Shown: positions 19,493-30,820, numbered from the stretch's first letter. The stretch is DNA of 64,000 nt from Bdellovibrionales bacterium (GCA_016713585.1 JADJOV010000025.1:62001-126000), one strand, 5' to 3'. Notes: generated from the sequence alone by a model not told the origin. Numbers and translations: made by a program.

Positions 19493-20852
19493 ATGAGGTC
19501 TGAAATTCTTTTGGTGACTCTGAATTCAACTTATCAGCATTCATCCGTGGGGCTTAGGTATTTACATGCAAATCTTCAGGAGTTCGCTTCTCGCTCGGAG
19601 ATTCTTGAGCTGACCATTAATCAACATCCCAGGGATATGGCTGAAAAGATTCTTGCCAAAGCGCCTAAACTTGTCGGCTTTGGCGTCTATATTTGGAATA
19701 CCAAAATAACCGAAGAAGTGATTCGCATTCTTAGAGCGGTCAACTCGGATTTGTTAATCGTCCTTGGTGGACCAGAGGTCAGTCACGAGGCACAGGGACA
19801 GTCTATTGTTGAGCTTTGCGATTATGTCATTCAAGGTGAAGGAGACTTGGCCTTTTATGATTTCTGTAAGAAGTGGTCTGAGGGTCAATTGCCCCCTGAT
19901 AAAATAATCAAAATGTCTTTGCCCGAATTAAGTAACATTCGACTTCCCTACAGAGAATATTCTGATGAGGATATTCAGAACAGAGTTATCTATGTTGAAG
20001 CCTCACGGGGCTGCCCGTTTAGATGCGAATATTGTTTATCCTCTCTAGATAAAAAGTGTTTCATAATTTTTTCCTATCGATCTGTTTTGGCTGAGATTCA
20101 GCTTTTTTGTTGGATCGTGGGGCAAAAGAATTTAAGTTTGTTGATCGAACCTTTAACTTAAGCCCTTCTATCAGCCACAAAATTCTTGATTTTTTCTTAA
20201 AGAAAATTAATCTAGGCTTGTTTTTGCATTTTGAAATGGTACCAGACCGACTGCCTGATGGGTTGAAATCTCTGATAGAACAGTTTCCAAAAGGCTCTCT
20301 TCAGTTTGAAATTGGAATTCAAACATGGAATCCCGCTGTCGCCGCTCTCGTCAGTCGTAAGCAAGATTATCAACTGATTTCACAAAACCTGAAGTATCTT
20401 CGAGAACATACCGCCGTCCATACTCGCAGATCTCATTGTGGGTTTGCCTGGAGAAACTCTGAGTAGTTTTGGCTCTGGCTTTGACGCCCTTGTGGCTCTT
20501 CAGCCTGATGAAATACAGGTTGGCCTATTGAAAAGTCTCAAAGGATCTCAATGATTCGTCACAACGTCGAGTTCAAGATGGTTTTTATCAGAAGGACCCT
20601 CCTTTTCCAGATTTGCGGCTGCAAATTAAAGATCTGATTTTTGAGCTTCAAAGGGCGTTTCACTTTGCTAGGATTTTTTTGGGACCGGTTCTTCCTGGAA
20701 ACAGTGGGCACTTTCCCCCAAGGGTTTATCGAAGCCCTCAAGCTTTATTCTCGCTCGCTCACCGCGACCATCCTTCTTTCTTTTAGGAATTTTTTGAGTT
20801 TCTAAAATTTATTGAAACCGACATACTGAGAGTCTGCATGGAATTTCGTTGA
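19493..20852 (+). CDS. B12-binding radical SAM protein, DUF4080 type (heavily frameshifted)
   Basis: The N-terminal cobalamin-binding-like domain (MRSEILLVTLNSTYQHSS, LVGFGVYIWN, LIVLGGPEVS, YVIQGEGDLAF) precedes a radical-SAM core with CxxxCxxC in ASRGCPFRCEYCLSS. Downstream pieces lie in several frames: FKFVDRTFNL, HFEMVPDRLPDGL, FEIGIQTWNP, ADLIVGLPGETLSSFG and ALQPDEIQVGLLKSLKGS. The C-terminal helical part includes ELQRAFHFARIF. At least five frameshifts lie between 20050 and 20790. The exact stop is uncertain (20805 or 20852). The substrate is unknown for this family. Confidence 0.7.
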
Positions 20853-21430
20853 TATAAGCAAAAAAGGCACTGCAAAAAAAAAAAAAAAAAAGAAAAAACC
20901 TTTCCCAAAAAAACTGCTTGGAACTATTTGAATTTAAAATGGCCCAGAAAAACTGGATACCACAGACTCTTACTGATTGCTGACTTATTAAGGAGAAAAG
21001 AAGAGAATATTCCAAAGTTTTAAGGCCTTCTTCCTGATTAGCCTCAGTTGAACTCAACGTGGCGAATATTTCTTTTCTTTCTGCGTTGGTATCCATACCG
21101 TTATTAGCAGAGGGGAAAATTATCTGATCAACATCCGAGCCTTACTGCCTACTGTTGCCGTCGCGGCTTCTAATATCTAAGTCTTTGCCTCTCCGTTGCC
21201 AACCTGGCAAACAAGCGGGGAGCGATCTATGGTCGGGTTACCCTCGACCTTTGGCCAGGATATGATTTCGAGGCATTGTGGCCCTTTTTCAGGCTGCTCT
21301 CGAGTCTCATTCAACAGGGCGCCTCTGATTCAGATTTTGGCTTAATGTTAACAAATGGGCGCTGTTTGAGAAGCCGGTTTACGCGTCCGAGAAGCTACGT
21401 CTTTGGTGTCCCCTAGTCGACGCACTTTAC
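20853..21430. other. stretch without a recognisable gene
   Basis: Begins with a long A tract (about 20874-20892). Several short frames exist, for example a plus-strand piece around 21190-21410 with GRVTLDLWPGYDFEALW, but none matches a family I know. Given the frameshift density on both sides, a damaged gene could be hidden here. Confidence 0.4.
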
Positions 21431-21439
21431 ACCTTGTTA

Positions 21440-21920
21440 AGCTCTGCCCGCAAATCCGTTAGAAGAGTCACCTGCAAGAGTGGTGGAGTGTTAAGCAATG
21501 ACGAATACCGATATGACCATCATCAGTTGCGAGAAACCTATTCTGAAATCAAGACCAGAATTTGGGATTATATCGCCCTCCCCTGGCCCCTTTCTTCCCA
21601 ACACCAGCCAAAACCTCCACACAAATGGGTCGTTTCAAGGAGTATTGGCTTAGGGGATATTACTCGGAAAATTAGAAGCTTTCTTTTATCAGCCAATTGC
21701 GTGAAGAAGATTAGTTCTTCAGTGATTCAATTCGTTATACTCGCCCAGGGTGCACGAAACTATTGGGGAACCTCTGGATCTCCAATAATCACTTGGCAGG
21801 TACAAAGACAATTATTGGCGTGAATAATACAGGGAATGAGCGCGAAAGATGCACGAAGAACAACCCCTGCGAAATTAGTCAAAATGGAATGACCTCAATA
21901 AGGCTATTTCCATTTTAACA
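21440..21920 (+). pseudogene. trypsin-like (V8-like) serine protease remnant
   Basis: Pieces in changing frames recall a secreted S1 peptidase: CKSGGVLSNDE followed by a His-His region near 21517-21526 (candidate catalytic His), DYIALPW at about 21570 (candidate Asp), and YWGTSGSPII at 21761-21790, matching the G-x-S-G-S-P active-site Ser motif. After a one-base shift come AGTKTIIGVNNTGNER and CTKNNPCEISQNG, as in the last strand of these enzymes. No N-terminal signal was found. Frames change at least three times. Identification rests mainly on the Ser motif plus the following strand. Confidence 0.45.
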
Positions 21921-22029
21921 TAGTCCAACAAAGGCTAGCCGGGTTTGCCCTTGCCCAAATAAAAGTAAGAAACCAGTTTGACTATTCCTGGGTGTTTGTT
22001 ACCTCACTAATTTAGGGCTCTCCCACTTG

Positions 22030-22336
22030 GGAAAGAATCACCTCTGCTTTGGCGAGGTCGCCTACTCGTGAAATCTTTCCACACTGCATGGCGCTAATGG
22101 AGTTTAAGTACCAAAGGAAGGACTCGCTGCCGCGATTTTTCCCCGCCGTCCCTGGAGGATGTGTGGTGGATACGACTGGATGCGGGGATGCATTTCGAGC
22201 TGGCCTCATATTCGGTCTTTTTAGTGGAGCGACAACCGTAGAGGCAATTCTCGTCGGGTTGAAATTTGGAGCTCTCAAAGCACAGACTCGAGGCTCCCAC
22301 TGCAATGGATTTTGTGACTCACAGACAGACGGCTAA
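22030..22336 (+). pseudogene. PfkB-family carbohydrate/nucleoside kinase C-terminal remnant
   Basis: The frame from about 22140 reads CVVDTTGCGDAFRAGLIFGL, the PfkB signature with the catalytic Asp, then EAILVGLKFGALKA. Just upstream in another frame are HGANGV, stop, VPKEGLAAAIFP, the strand that normally precedes it. The GCGDAFRAGL form and following GALKAQTRG resemble adenosine-kinase-like PfkB proteins. The N-terminal two thirds are not recognisable upstream, so the gene is truncated as well as frameshifted. Confidence 0.6.
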
Positions 22337-23681
22337 ATTTTCGAGGACCTGCCCTCTGCTTTTGCAAACTTGTTTGGCTTATCTAATCGACCAATGGTCT
22401 TTGAACTTGGCTTATTGACCGTCTTCTTCGATCCATCGAAGCCTTTCTTCTGACTCAAAATTTTATTTTTACACCACGATTTGATCTGTCTGAAAATTCG
22501 CGCTCAACCAAAAGAAAAATTCTATGCTGACTTTAATTTCATACGCACCCTGCACAATAGGGTTTTATCTTTTTTGAAGTACATTTGTATCTGAAAGTCC
22601 AGAAAAGAAATGTGAACAGCCTGAAGCAAGGATCGGCCCGCTCGCCGTTCTTCCAATACGACGATGAAAATCTTCGGCCTGAAATGGAAGATCAAAGTTT
22701 ATGACACAATCGACACTTGAGGGCATCAATTCCACGAGAGACAACAAATCTGTGGCGACGATAATTCGGATTTCTCCTTCACGGAACTGACGTACGACTC
22801 GGTTTCTGTGTCCTTGAGATTGTCCTCCATGAATTAAGCCCATCGAATAGCCATACTCTTCCAAATACTGACCCATTCTTTCACAACTTCCTGGTTTGCC
22901 ACAAAATACGATCACTCCGCCCTTTGTTGCATTGAGCTCATCCAAACGACGATCATTTTTTGCAAACTTATCAATATACAAAACTTTTTGAGTGAGGCTC
23001 GCCACCGGTTTTTCTGCCTGCGCTGAACGAATCATCAGGGGTGGTTTACTCATAAACTTCTGTGCAATAGCCTCGACGGTGGGATTGAAGCTTGCTGAAA
23101 ACATCAAGGTTTGTGTTTTGGTCCGAAGAGTCTTTTGAATATTCTCTAGCTGGGGAGCAAAGCCCATGTCCAGCATTCGATCAGCCTCATCGATCACGAC
23201 ATATTGAACATTTTGTAAAAGTTGTTTATTTCCTACTAAGTGATCATTCAATCTTCCAGGCGTACCAATAATCAGGCGTGGATTCTTCTTCAAAGCACTA
23301 CTCTGCTTTGCACTTGGAATTCCGCCAATCACCAAGCTGCATGACACCGGCAATTCAGCACAAAGATCCAAAAAGACCTTATGAATTTGCTGGGCCATTT
23401 CACGACTTGGCGCCAGAACCAAGGCCCGAGCCTCTGGATTACTCTCAAGAAAGGTCAAAATCGGTAGAGCAAATGCTAATGTTTGCCACTTCCCTGTCTG
23501 CGCCGACGATCAGGTCAGTCCCCTTGAGGCCCTCTGGAACCGCCCGAGATTGAACATCTGTTGGTTTGGTGATTGCCATCTTCTCGAGACCCCTCATCAG
23601 AACGGGGGACAGGGCCATTTCGCGAAAAGTATTAAGACGCAGAGTTGAGTTTTGGAGTTTCATGTTTTGTGGATACACCAT
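22333..23681 (-). CDS. DEAD-box RNA helicase (several frameshifts)
   Basis: About 450 residues when repaired. The Q motif region is FREMALSPVLMRGLEKMAI plus KPTDVQSRAVP. Motif I is damaged at about 23500 (AQTG then KWQTLAFALPILT, where AQTGSGKT is expected), caused by one inserted and one lost base. Then come PSREMAQQ (Ia), GTPGRLNDHL (Ib), VIDEADRMLDMGF (II), MFSASF (III), VIVFCGKP (IV), IIVATDLLS (V) and HRRIGRT (VI). Another shift follows motif VI. A basic tail (QKKGFDGSKKTVNKPSSKT) runs to the stop at 22333. It unwinds RNA in ribosome assembly or cold adaptation by family knowledge. Confidence 0.8.
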
Positions 23682-23789
23682 TAGGGTGGACCTGGACTAG
23701 CGATAACTGAGAACCACACAAGCTCTTTGTAATATCTACATCAAGAATTCTCCTGGGCGCCTCTCGTGTTGGCTCCGATTTGTTGGCCT

Positions 23790-26681
23790 CTATTTGCTCT
23801 CTAGCAGAAGCCTCTTTTCGATTCTTTCGAGGCGATCTTTCATGACCTCAAGTTCTTTTGTTTTTGCTGCGTTCTCGGCTTCTAGCCTTTCGATTTTAGC
23901 CTCGGTCTCAGTTTTAACACTTAAAAGCTCGTTATAAAGCTCCTGAATGGCCTTAATGAGTGGCGAGATAAGCTCAGTATAACGAACGCTATAACTGTCC
24001 GTTTCTTTGTTGTGGGACACAATGACATTGTTTGAATCTTGCCCTTTAGCTTTGATAAGCGCTGATTCAGCTTCTTGAGCAATGACTCCGTAATGTTGTG
24101 CTAGCCCTTGCTTTTCGTCTTTCCTGTCCACGAAACTGGACAGAAGGGAATTGATGAAGGAAAGCCCAAGATCAGAAGTCCTCACGTCTTTTTTCAACCG
24201 TGCATCCGAACTGACATCCGGCGCGTTTGAAAGATAAATATTGTTCCACCTGAGGGTGGTTGAGCCAAGATTTTTCGTTGCTGTCGTATCTGGTGTGATG
24301 TCGCCGGCAACTTGAAGCTTACTAGTTGGGCCAGTGACACCGATGCCGACATTGCCGCCATTAAGGTAGCTATCACCTGAAGCATTTAGACTTACAGTCA
24401 GACTCGATCCTGAGGTGGACAAATTAAGCCTGCCACTTCCGCCTATGGCTAGGCACTGAATACTTCCACTCCCGCAGCCTTTCCCGAAATAAGGTGTTAT
24501 TCATGACCAGCAAAGTCGGTATTCAATCGCATATTGGGGGTGAGCTCTCCACTGACTTTGGCCGCGCCATTTCACATCTAGAGCTGCCTGGGGGCTGTTG
24601 TGCCAATGCCTACGTTGCCTGCTGCATCGACTCGGGCCCGTTCTGAACCACCAGTAACTATCGAGATTACATCGGCTACTGGATTTTGCAGGCCGGTGTT
24701 GTTGTCATCCTTAAAGGAATAAGCGGGATTGGAGTTAGTTGGGGTCAATGACAAACGAAAAGTTCCAGAGTCCGATCCATTAAAGGACGCCGGAGAGGTT
24801 GATGCATTCAGGAAGATTTGCGCTGCCGAACCACCAGCGACAAAGCTCATAACATTGGCAGAATCTAAGTTCAAACGATTGGTCGTGCCAATTGCAATCG
24901 CTGGAGCTCCGGCTGTACCGTACCCTGATCCACCCACCACAATTCTTTCGGAGGTGTTGAAGGCGCCATCCACTTGGAGTTTATACGAAGGAGTTGTAGT
25001 CCCGATCCCGACGTTGCCCATATTATCAATCAGGACTCTTGCTTGATTATTAGTTCCTAACAAGAGGTTGTTGTTTCCACCATTCACAATAATTCCATAA
25101 TTACCCCGTAAAGAAGCTGCGGCAGTTGTCACCCATCCGCCAAAATAGGCTTCACCAGCTGCGTTAGTCTTCACCCCAAACCTGGCGCTGGCAGATCCGC
25201 CCGAAGCAAAAGAGTTCTCAACTCTTAAGTATGTTTGGCTGGCTGAATCCTTTCGCAAGTGTAACAGTTCTGACGGATTTGTTATCCCAATCCCAACATT
25301 CCCCGTGTTGAAGTAAATATCCGACCCGGTCGTGGTCCACTGCGATCCAGAACCTGAACTGTCAGTTCCACAGCCAGCGAAGCCTGACACATCGAACTTA
25401 ATGATCTCACCAAGCGCGCAATTGAGCGAGCTAAGCGCAGAGCCTGTTCCATTTGAAACCAGCACACTGTTGTTGCCATAGCTGCCGAGTCCTGTTCCGC
25501 CTCGAGCAATTGGTAAAACTCCTGTCGTAATCTTGGCAGCATCTAAACTTGGAATGTCGGTGGCGGCAAGAGACCCAAAGCTGAGTTGACCCGCTCCGTT
25601 CGTCTTCATCAACGTCCCAGCAGCGCCATCTGCAGCGGGTAGAGTGAAATTTAAGATGCCTCCCAAAACTGGTGCAGTCATTTGTACATAGTTTGCCCCA
25701 TTGTAGATTCGCAAACTCGATGTGCTCACAGTGGAACCTTGAACAGTTCCTGTTGTGACCAGATTCCCGCTAGAGCTAATTGCTGTACTTCCGCCGATGG
25801 TACCGGCATTGATGGCACTACCACTGACTTTTCCAGCTGTAGACAATGTTGGGATGTCTGCTTCACTCAAAGCCGCACCACTTGTGACTCGTCCCTTGGC
25901 GTCTGTTGTCAACGCTCCGCTATAAGTCCCCAGCTGTCCCAACATTTGGTAGACCCGCCACGACCTGCGCATCTACATAGGTTTTGTTTACAAGATCGTT
26001 GCCGCCTGTGGGAGTGCCGCTCCACTGGGGAGCGGCCGTAAAAATGGCGGTCCCTGACTTCACATACTGAGTCGTTGTGCCTCCAATTAATGCCAAAAGC
26101 TCGGTCCAGGAAGCGTTGTTCAGCTCAGTGCCCGTGGTCGAAACTCCATCTGCGATTTTCAACAACTGTTCCTTTTTATAGCCACCGACCTGGGCTGCTT
26201 CTATAGCCATTGGCACAAAACTGATTGAAATCGCAGGAGTCGCTTCCCACTGTCCAGCAGTGAAAGTTCCATCATTAAAAAGCACTTGAATTTTTCGACC
26301 GTCACTGGGGCTTGAGTTATAGACTGTCCCTCCGCTACAATCTGCAGCAGAGAAAGTGAAACTTCCCCTATTACCAAAAATTTGCTCCAGGGTATATCCG
26401 CTGGCGTCTGTGCGATTGCCTGAACCATCATTAATAGTGATCGAAAAGATCCCATCTGACTGGGACATATCCTTGCTTTGAACTTCTTCATACATCAAAC
26501 AATTCTCAGCGCCTGGCGTTCGTAATTGAATCTTAAATTGCACACTTGCGCCAGTAACCGCAATTCCAGCAGGATCAATCAAGCGGCCATGGTAGGTTAT
26601 TCCGGCATTGCCAGCCATTGCGATCTGTGTTCCTAAACCTATGAGCCAAAAGATAGCGAGAAGCCCAAAAATAGTTCTCAT
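23790..26681 (-). CDS. tail-fibre-like surface protein with S74 autochaperone domain (3 frameshifts)
   Basis: About 964 codons. A signal peptide (MRTIFGLLAIFWLIGLG, ending AMA-GN) leads to an N-terminal domain (GITYHGRLIDPAG), then a repetitive Gly/Ser/Thr fibre with recurring GNVGIGTT and GSTAISSSGNLVTTG elements. The C-terminus carries the intramolecular chaperone of endosialidase: SSDARLKKDVRTSDLGL, HYGVIAQEAES, YTELISPLIKAIQEL, then a coiled-coil. Frames break near 25945, 24575 and 24430-24500. Such proteins trimerise and self-cleave; in Bdellovibrionota they are surface adhesin candidates. The phage-tail fold with a Sec signal argues against a prophage gene. Confidence 0.8.
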
Positions 26682-27050
26682 TTTTTAGGGTCGTGTTTTC
26701 CCGACAGATATTCATTCGTCTCTCCTTGCATTACACTCTTCGGGAGGTCCTCGCCTAGACTTGAGTCCCAATTCGATGGAGTCTTGGTTCAATTTGGGAT
26801 GTCGCCAAAAAGATCAACAAATTCATTAGCAATTGACAAATTCTTAGGCCAACATTCTTGATTCAGGCTTGTCTCAATTTGACCCAGCCGAACAAGGTGG
26901 CCTACTTGCCTCGCCAAACATTGTCACCAACGCTATACAAATTTCCTCCTCCGACCCTCTATGCAATGATACCTATGTAACCTAAACCATATTTGATATA
27001 ACAAATGGAATAACATTTTATTGAAATTTAGTTTAGACAGGCGAGAATAT
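26682..27050. other. divergent intergenic region
   Basis: Separates the S74 gene (minus) from the S41 peptidase (plus). No gene seen. Apart from the promoter candidate at 26993-27021 nothing specific was found. Confidence 0.6.
26993..27021 (+). promoter_or_regulatory. candidate promoter of the S41 peptidase gene
   Basis: TTGATA at 26993-26998 (5 of 6 to the -35 consensus), 17-nt spacer, TTTTAT at 27016-27021 (4 of 6). The inferred transcript start lies about 20-25 nt before ATG 27051. Confidence 0.4.
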
Positions 27051-28229
27051 ATGAGAACGATCATTCTGTTTTTGATTCTAAGCGCTGGAAGTTCCTCGCT
27101 TGGGGCGCACAGTTTAACATTACTTTCAAAGATTGAAATGCCCTCGAAATCCGATTTGGAAAGGGCTCTCACACCTCTTGAACTTAAAGAAGATTTGAAC
27201 TTTCTTCGTTTCGCAATTGAAACCGCCTACTCTGGATTTTTCTTTCAACGCAACAATGGAATTGACAAATTCTTGAGTGAATTCGCCTCGGTTCAGAACA
27301 GACTGTCAACTCCTGCAGGAATGGAATTCTGCTTTGAATTACAAAGATGTTGAGTCTCGTCAAAGACCACCACTTCTCGCTGGGAACTTATAAAGGCTCA
27401 TCCTGCAGTGGTCGACTCGACTCCAAAGGTGATGGAAAAGTTGGAATTAACCTTGGAACAAGGAGTGAGAGCGGGTCGGGTGTTAAAAAGGGATGGACGA
27501 TCAATCAAGTGGACGGTCCTTCAAGAAAAGTAGACGTTCTAAGTATATTTGGCGAATTTCTTCCAAGAGAAGATACCTCATGGGACGGATTTAAAGACAG
27601 GATCGCTGAGCTCCATCGTTCGGGAAAGGATTATATTTTAGATCTAAGAGGTAATTCTGGCGGCGACAGCCATATGGGGGAAAATCTTGTTTACATCTTA
27701 GCTGGTCGGCAATTAGATCCACCCATTTCTTTCTTCAATGAACTTGTGAATGTTAGCGCACTTGAAACTCGAGTTAATATGGCGCAACTTGCGGGAGGAG
27801 ATATCTCCCAACGTCAACAAGCCCTTGACGCGGCCAAGACCAATCCGACTCAACCATTATCTGTGAATAAAGGTGACCCAAATGCGAAGGCTCACTACTC
27901 ACTCGGTGAGCTTGGTTCAGAAGCTTTTCAAGGAAAAGTTGTTGTTCTCGTTGACAGGCAGTGTGCGTCAGCTTGCGAAGTTACCACCCTCTTCCTTAAA
28001 ACCCTACCTTTTGTGGTCGTGGTCGGCGAAGCAACTGCCGGGGTATTACATTTTGCCAACAGTGGATTAATCCAGCTTCCCAACTCCAAAATTTTGTTTG
28101 GGTTTGCCGACCACATGGATAGGATTTGCTGATGGCGTTTACCGCGAATCGATTGGAATCTCCCCCGACATTCAGACACCCACCGACGCCGAGGCTCTTA
28201 CGAGTGCTCTGAAGTTGATCAGCAATTAA
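27051..28229 (+). CDS. S41-family secreted peptidase (2 frameshifts)
   Basis: About 392 codons. A signal peptide (MRTIILFLILSAGSSSLGA) is followed by a helical N-domain (SDLERALTPLELKEDLNFLR). A shift near 27345 leads into LVKDHHFSLG; the catalytic region shows DLRGNSGGDSHMGEN and VVVLVDRQCASACEVTTLF, with the nucleophile Ser in CASACE. The next element reads VVGEATAG, where processing proteases have GEKTFG, so the Lys of a Ser/Lys dyad is absent and it belongs with the tetrad-type members. A second shift at about 28115 leads to ADGVYRESIGISPDIQTPT and the stop at 28229. Start has GGCGAG upstream. Confidence 0.78.
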
Positions 28230-28244
28230 ACCGGGGGGCCAACT

Positions 28245-29009
28245 ATGAATTCAAAACCCAAACGCGTTCTTATGCCCCTCCCCTCGAGGGATTTTGATCC
28301 AACCGAGGCTGGCGTCACCTGGAAACTTCTCACGACCAATGGCATCGAAATCGTTTTTTCGACCCCGAACTCAATGCCTGCATCGGGCGACCCCATGATG
28401 ATTACGGGAGAGGGTCTTGGAATTTTGTCCGCCTTGCTCAAAGCTGACTCCCACGGCCTTGCTGCATATTCAGAAATGATTACCTCCAAGGAATTCATCA
28501 GCCCAATTCCTTGGACTGAAATAGACGTTGAGAATTTTGACGGAATAGTCTTGGCTGGTGGACATGCGAAAGGAATGAAAGAATATTTAGAATCTTCAGT
28601 TTTGCAAAAAATTGTGTGCGCCTTTTTCTCTGCAAAGAAAGTTGTCGGCGCCATTTGCCATGGGACTGTGCTTGCGGCCCGCAGCAAAGACGCTTCTGGA
28701 AAAAGCGTCTTACATGGCCGCAAAACGACAGCTCTGCTTCGCTCGCAGGAATTAGCTGCCTGGATTCTCACTTGCCTTTGGCTGAAATCCTATTACCGCA
28801 CTTATTCCGAGACAGTGCAATATGAGGTCACTCGATCTCTCGCCCATCCGAGCGACTTCGTTTCGGGTCCACTTCCCATACTCAGAGACTCGCTAGATAA
28901 TATCCACCATGGATTTGTACTAGAAGATCAAAATTATATTTCAGCTCGGTGGCCGGGTGATGCCCATCGCTTTGGAATGACCCTTGTTAGACAGTTACGT
29001 CAAACATAA
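28245..29009 (+). CDS. DJ-1/PfpI-family class I glutamine amidotransferase-like protein
   Basis: 254 residues. The pattern is typical: KRVLMPLPSRDFDPTEAGV at the first strand, the conserved Glu loop, DGIVLAGGHAKGMKEYL, and the nucleophile elbow VVGAICHGTVLAAR with Cys near residue 139. Relatives act as glyoxalases/deglycases or stress proteins. It starts 16 nt after the S41 peptidase and may be co-transcribed. The specific reaction cannot be told from sequence. Confidence 0.82.
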   Translation: MNSKPKRVLMPLPSRDFDPTEAGVTWKLLTTNGIEIVFSTPNSMPASGDPMMITGEGLGILSALLKADSHGLAAYSEMITSKEFISPIPWTEIDVENFDGIVLAGGHAKGMKEYLESSVLQKIVCAFFSAKKVVGAICHGTVLAARSKDASGKSVLHGRKTTALLRSQELAAWILTCLWLKSYYRTYSETVQYEVTRSLAHPSDFVSGPLPILRDSLDNIHHGFVLEDQNYISARWPGDAHRFGMTLVRQLRQT

Positions 29010-29182
29010 TTTCTCTGCTTTAACCTTCCAATCCACGAAAAAAACACTTATTGTTTTTCTAATGCCATGGAGAGTGTCGATGCTGCACGATCAACCTACG
29101 GCAAGGTGGCATCTAAGCTACTCAACACAGAGGGGGAGTAAATTAGATCTAATCGGTTCTTAAACGAAAGTGAAGGCCCAGC

Positions 29183-29560
29183 ATGAACACATGGATCGTG
29201 AGAATTGGACTCCTGATGGCAGCCCTTGTAAGTCTATTTTTTATTTTTGTGTACGTAGAGCCTTTCATTCTCGAGGATCCTGAGGACGCACAATATTGTA
29301 AGAGTCAATCTCAGGAATATCTCTGTTACAATAATTCTATTGATATATGCAAAATGGTTTGGCGACAGTATTCAGCCCCTTGTGAAGCTGAGTTGAAGGC
29401 CAAGAGGGGACAACGACGGGTCACCTCACTGCTGGGGCCTGGAATCAAACGCTGCATTCAAAAGAAATTTGATAAGACACTTCGCTCTTCTCGAAAACTG
29501 AGCGGCGGCAGCTCATGCCAGGAATATTTTTCCAAACTGGATGCGATGTCCTTGGAGTGA
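29183..29560 (+). CDS. small membrane-anchored cysteine-rich protein
   Basis: 125 residues with an N-terminal transmembrane or uncleaved signal segment (GLLMAALVSLFFIFVYV) and six cysteines in the outside part (YCKSQ, YLCYN, ICKMV, PCEAE, RCIQK, SCQEY), suggesting disulfides in the periplasm. Unknown family. It ends 1 nt before the stop of the convergent HAD gene. Confidence 0.6.
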   Translation: MNTWIVRIGLLMAALVSLFFIFVYVEPFILEDPEDAQYCKSQSQEYLCYNNSIDICKMVWRQYSAPCEAELKAKRGQRRVTSLLGPGIKRCIQKKFDKTLRSSRKLSGGSSCQEYFSKLDAMSLE

Positions 29561-29561
29561 C

Positions 29562-30323
29562 CTAATCCTTGATAAAGCGATGACTGAGCCAACCCATCTC
29601 ACTGGCTTTCTGCTGCAACCAACTTTCTGTTTTGAATAGCTTTTCATCTCGACACGCAGCGCTGACCGCCAATTGGATTTGAGTCGAGGAGCTCAGCAAG
29701 GCGAAGTCCCCTTCTGTATTTCCACTTGCCAGAAATGGGTGTTTACCTTGAGTGTGCTCAAGGAGACCATGAACTTTGCCCTCTTTGTAGGTGATGACGC
29801 CATGCTGTCGCTCAGTCACAAGTCCGTCTTCAATTTCAGTCTTCACACCGATCACCTGCTCAGGTGGAATTCCCAATAGAGCAGCTCCGGGCTCAACTGC
29901 CCATTTAATTGAGGCCGTCACGATATATACTTTCACTCCGCGTGAAAGCAAAAGCTCTATAAGTTTTTTCTGTTCTGAGAAAATGGGCACTGGTTTGGCA
30001 TCGTCGATGCACTTTTGCGCCCATTGTCTCACCACCCCAATTGGGATCCCCTTGTGAATTTGGGCGAGCCATAGGTATCCCTGCTGGGGTCCCCCAGGCA
30101 ATGCCTTTAGTTCTTCATAATGTTCCCAGGGATCCTTCGGAAGAGGAATCAGCTTATGGTCAATCTCATACTGAAAAAAGGTCTCACCAAGATCAAAATC
30201 CCAAAGAGTCCCATCTGCATCGAAAGCCGCAATAGGCTCAGGGTCTATGGCCAAAACACGCTCTAAATTCTCTTGAAGAGTTTTCCAAATATGTGGAGAA
30301 AATTCTTTGTATTTCATCATCAC
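29562..30323 (-). CDS. HAD-superfamily phosphatase (SerB-like subfamily)
   Basis: 253 residues. Motif I is IAAFDADGTLWDFD (nucleophile Asp and acid Asp). Motif II region is VYIVTASIKWAVEPGA. A Lys lies in GVKTEIEDG, and motif III/IV is FLASGNTEGDFALLS with the metal-binding Asp. The cap between motifs I and II is helical, as in phosphoserine phosphatase-like enzymes acting on small phosphomonoesters. The likely substrate is not clear; phosphoserine or phosphocholine-like compounds are possible. Three Met codons open the gene (30323, 30320, 30317). Confidence 0.78.
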   Translation of the reverse strand: MMMKYKEFSPHIWKTLQENLERVLAIDPEPIAAFDADGTLWDFDLGETFFQYEIDHKLIPLPKDPWEHYEELKALPGGPQQGYLWLAQIHKGIPIGVVRQWAQKCIDDAKPVPIFSEQKKLIELLLSRGVKVYIVTASIKWAVEPGAALLGIPPEQVIGVKTEIEDGLVTERQHGVITYKEGKVHGLLEHTQGKHPFLASGNTEGDFALLSSSTQIQLAVSAACRDEKLFKTESWLQQKASEMGWLSHRFIKD

Positions 30324-30364
30324 TTAGTATCAAATGATTCGAATTCTGACAAGGAGCAACGTCG

Positions 30365-30820
30365 ATGAATCTAAGTTGTCGGGTTATTTCTCCCAACGAC
30401 CTTGATGAAATTATTAATTTTGAAACCTCTAAACTGGCAGAGGTCATGCCTGATGAAACAGAGCGAGCCCTTCATAGTTGGCATGCTCGATGGCGGCGTG
30501 AATCTTTGGAGCATTACCTAACACTTGGCTGGAGTTTTTTAGCTCGCACTCCAGATGACCATGTCCTTATTGGATATTTTTTGGGGCAGGCCTTCTCGTT
30601 CGTCGATGGAATGACCCAGACTCTGTGGATTGAACATTTGTCCTTTAACTCACTTCAAGCTCGGGATCAACTTTGTGAGTTGGCTACGAAATTGGCTCGC
30701 GAGAAACACTTTCAGAAAGTCATTTTTCCAAACCAAATAGGAATTGCAAATTCATTGTCATCTCTCAAGCCCGAGGTCTGGGCTCCACAAGCCTTAGCGG
30801 TGAGTACGACTAAAATATGA
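30365..30820 (+). CDS. GNAT-like protein upstream of glpD
   Basis: 151 residues. The pattern of an N-terminal helix (SPNDLDEIINFETSKLAEVM), central strands (WSFLARTPDDHVLIGYFLGQ), LWIEHLSFNSLQARDQLCEL and a final helix is compatible with a degenerate GNAT acetyltransferase fold, though the Q/R-x-x-G-x-G/A acetyl-CoA loop is not evident. The stop overlaps the glpD start by 4 nt, so the genes are coupled. Confidence 0.45.
   Translation: MNLSCRVISPNDLDEIINFETSKLAEVMPDETERALHSWHARWRRESLEHYLTLGWSFLARTPDDHVLIGYFLGQAFSFVDGMTQTLWIEHLSFNSLQARDQLCELATKLAREKHFQKVIFPNQIGIANSLSSLKPEVWAPQALAVSTTKI

Noticed and set aside
20809..21096. Minus-strand 95-codon frame over the A tract
   Set aside because: The frame owes its length and Phe run to the poly-A tract; no family pattern, and the surroundings are frameshift-rich.
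23790..26681. Prophage tail region suggested by the S74 tail-fibre-like gene
   Set aside because: The protein has a Sec signal peptide and there are no neighbouring phage structural, lysis or integrase genes.
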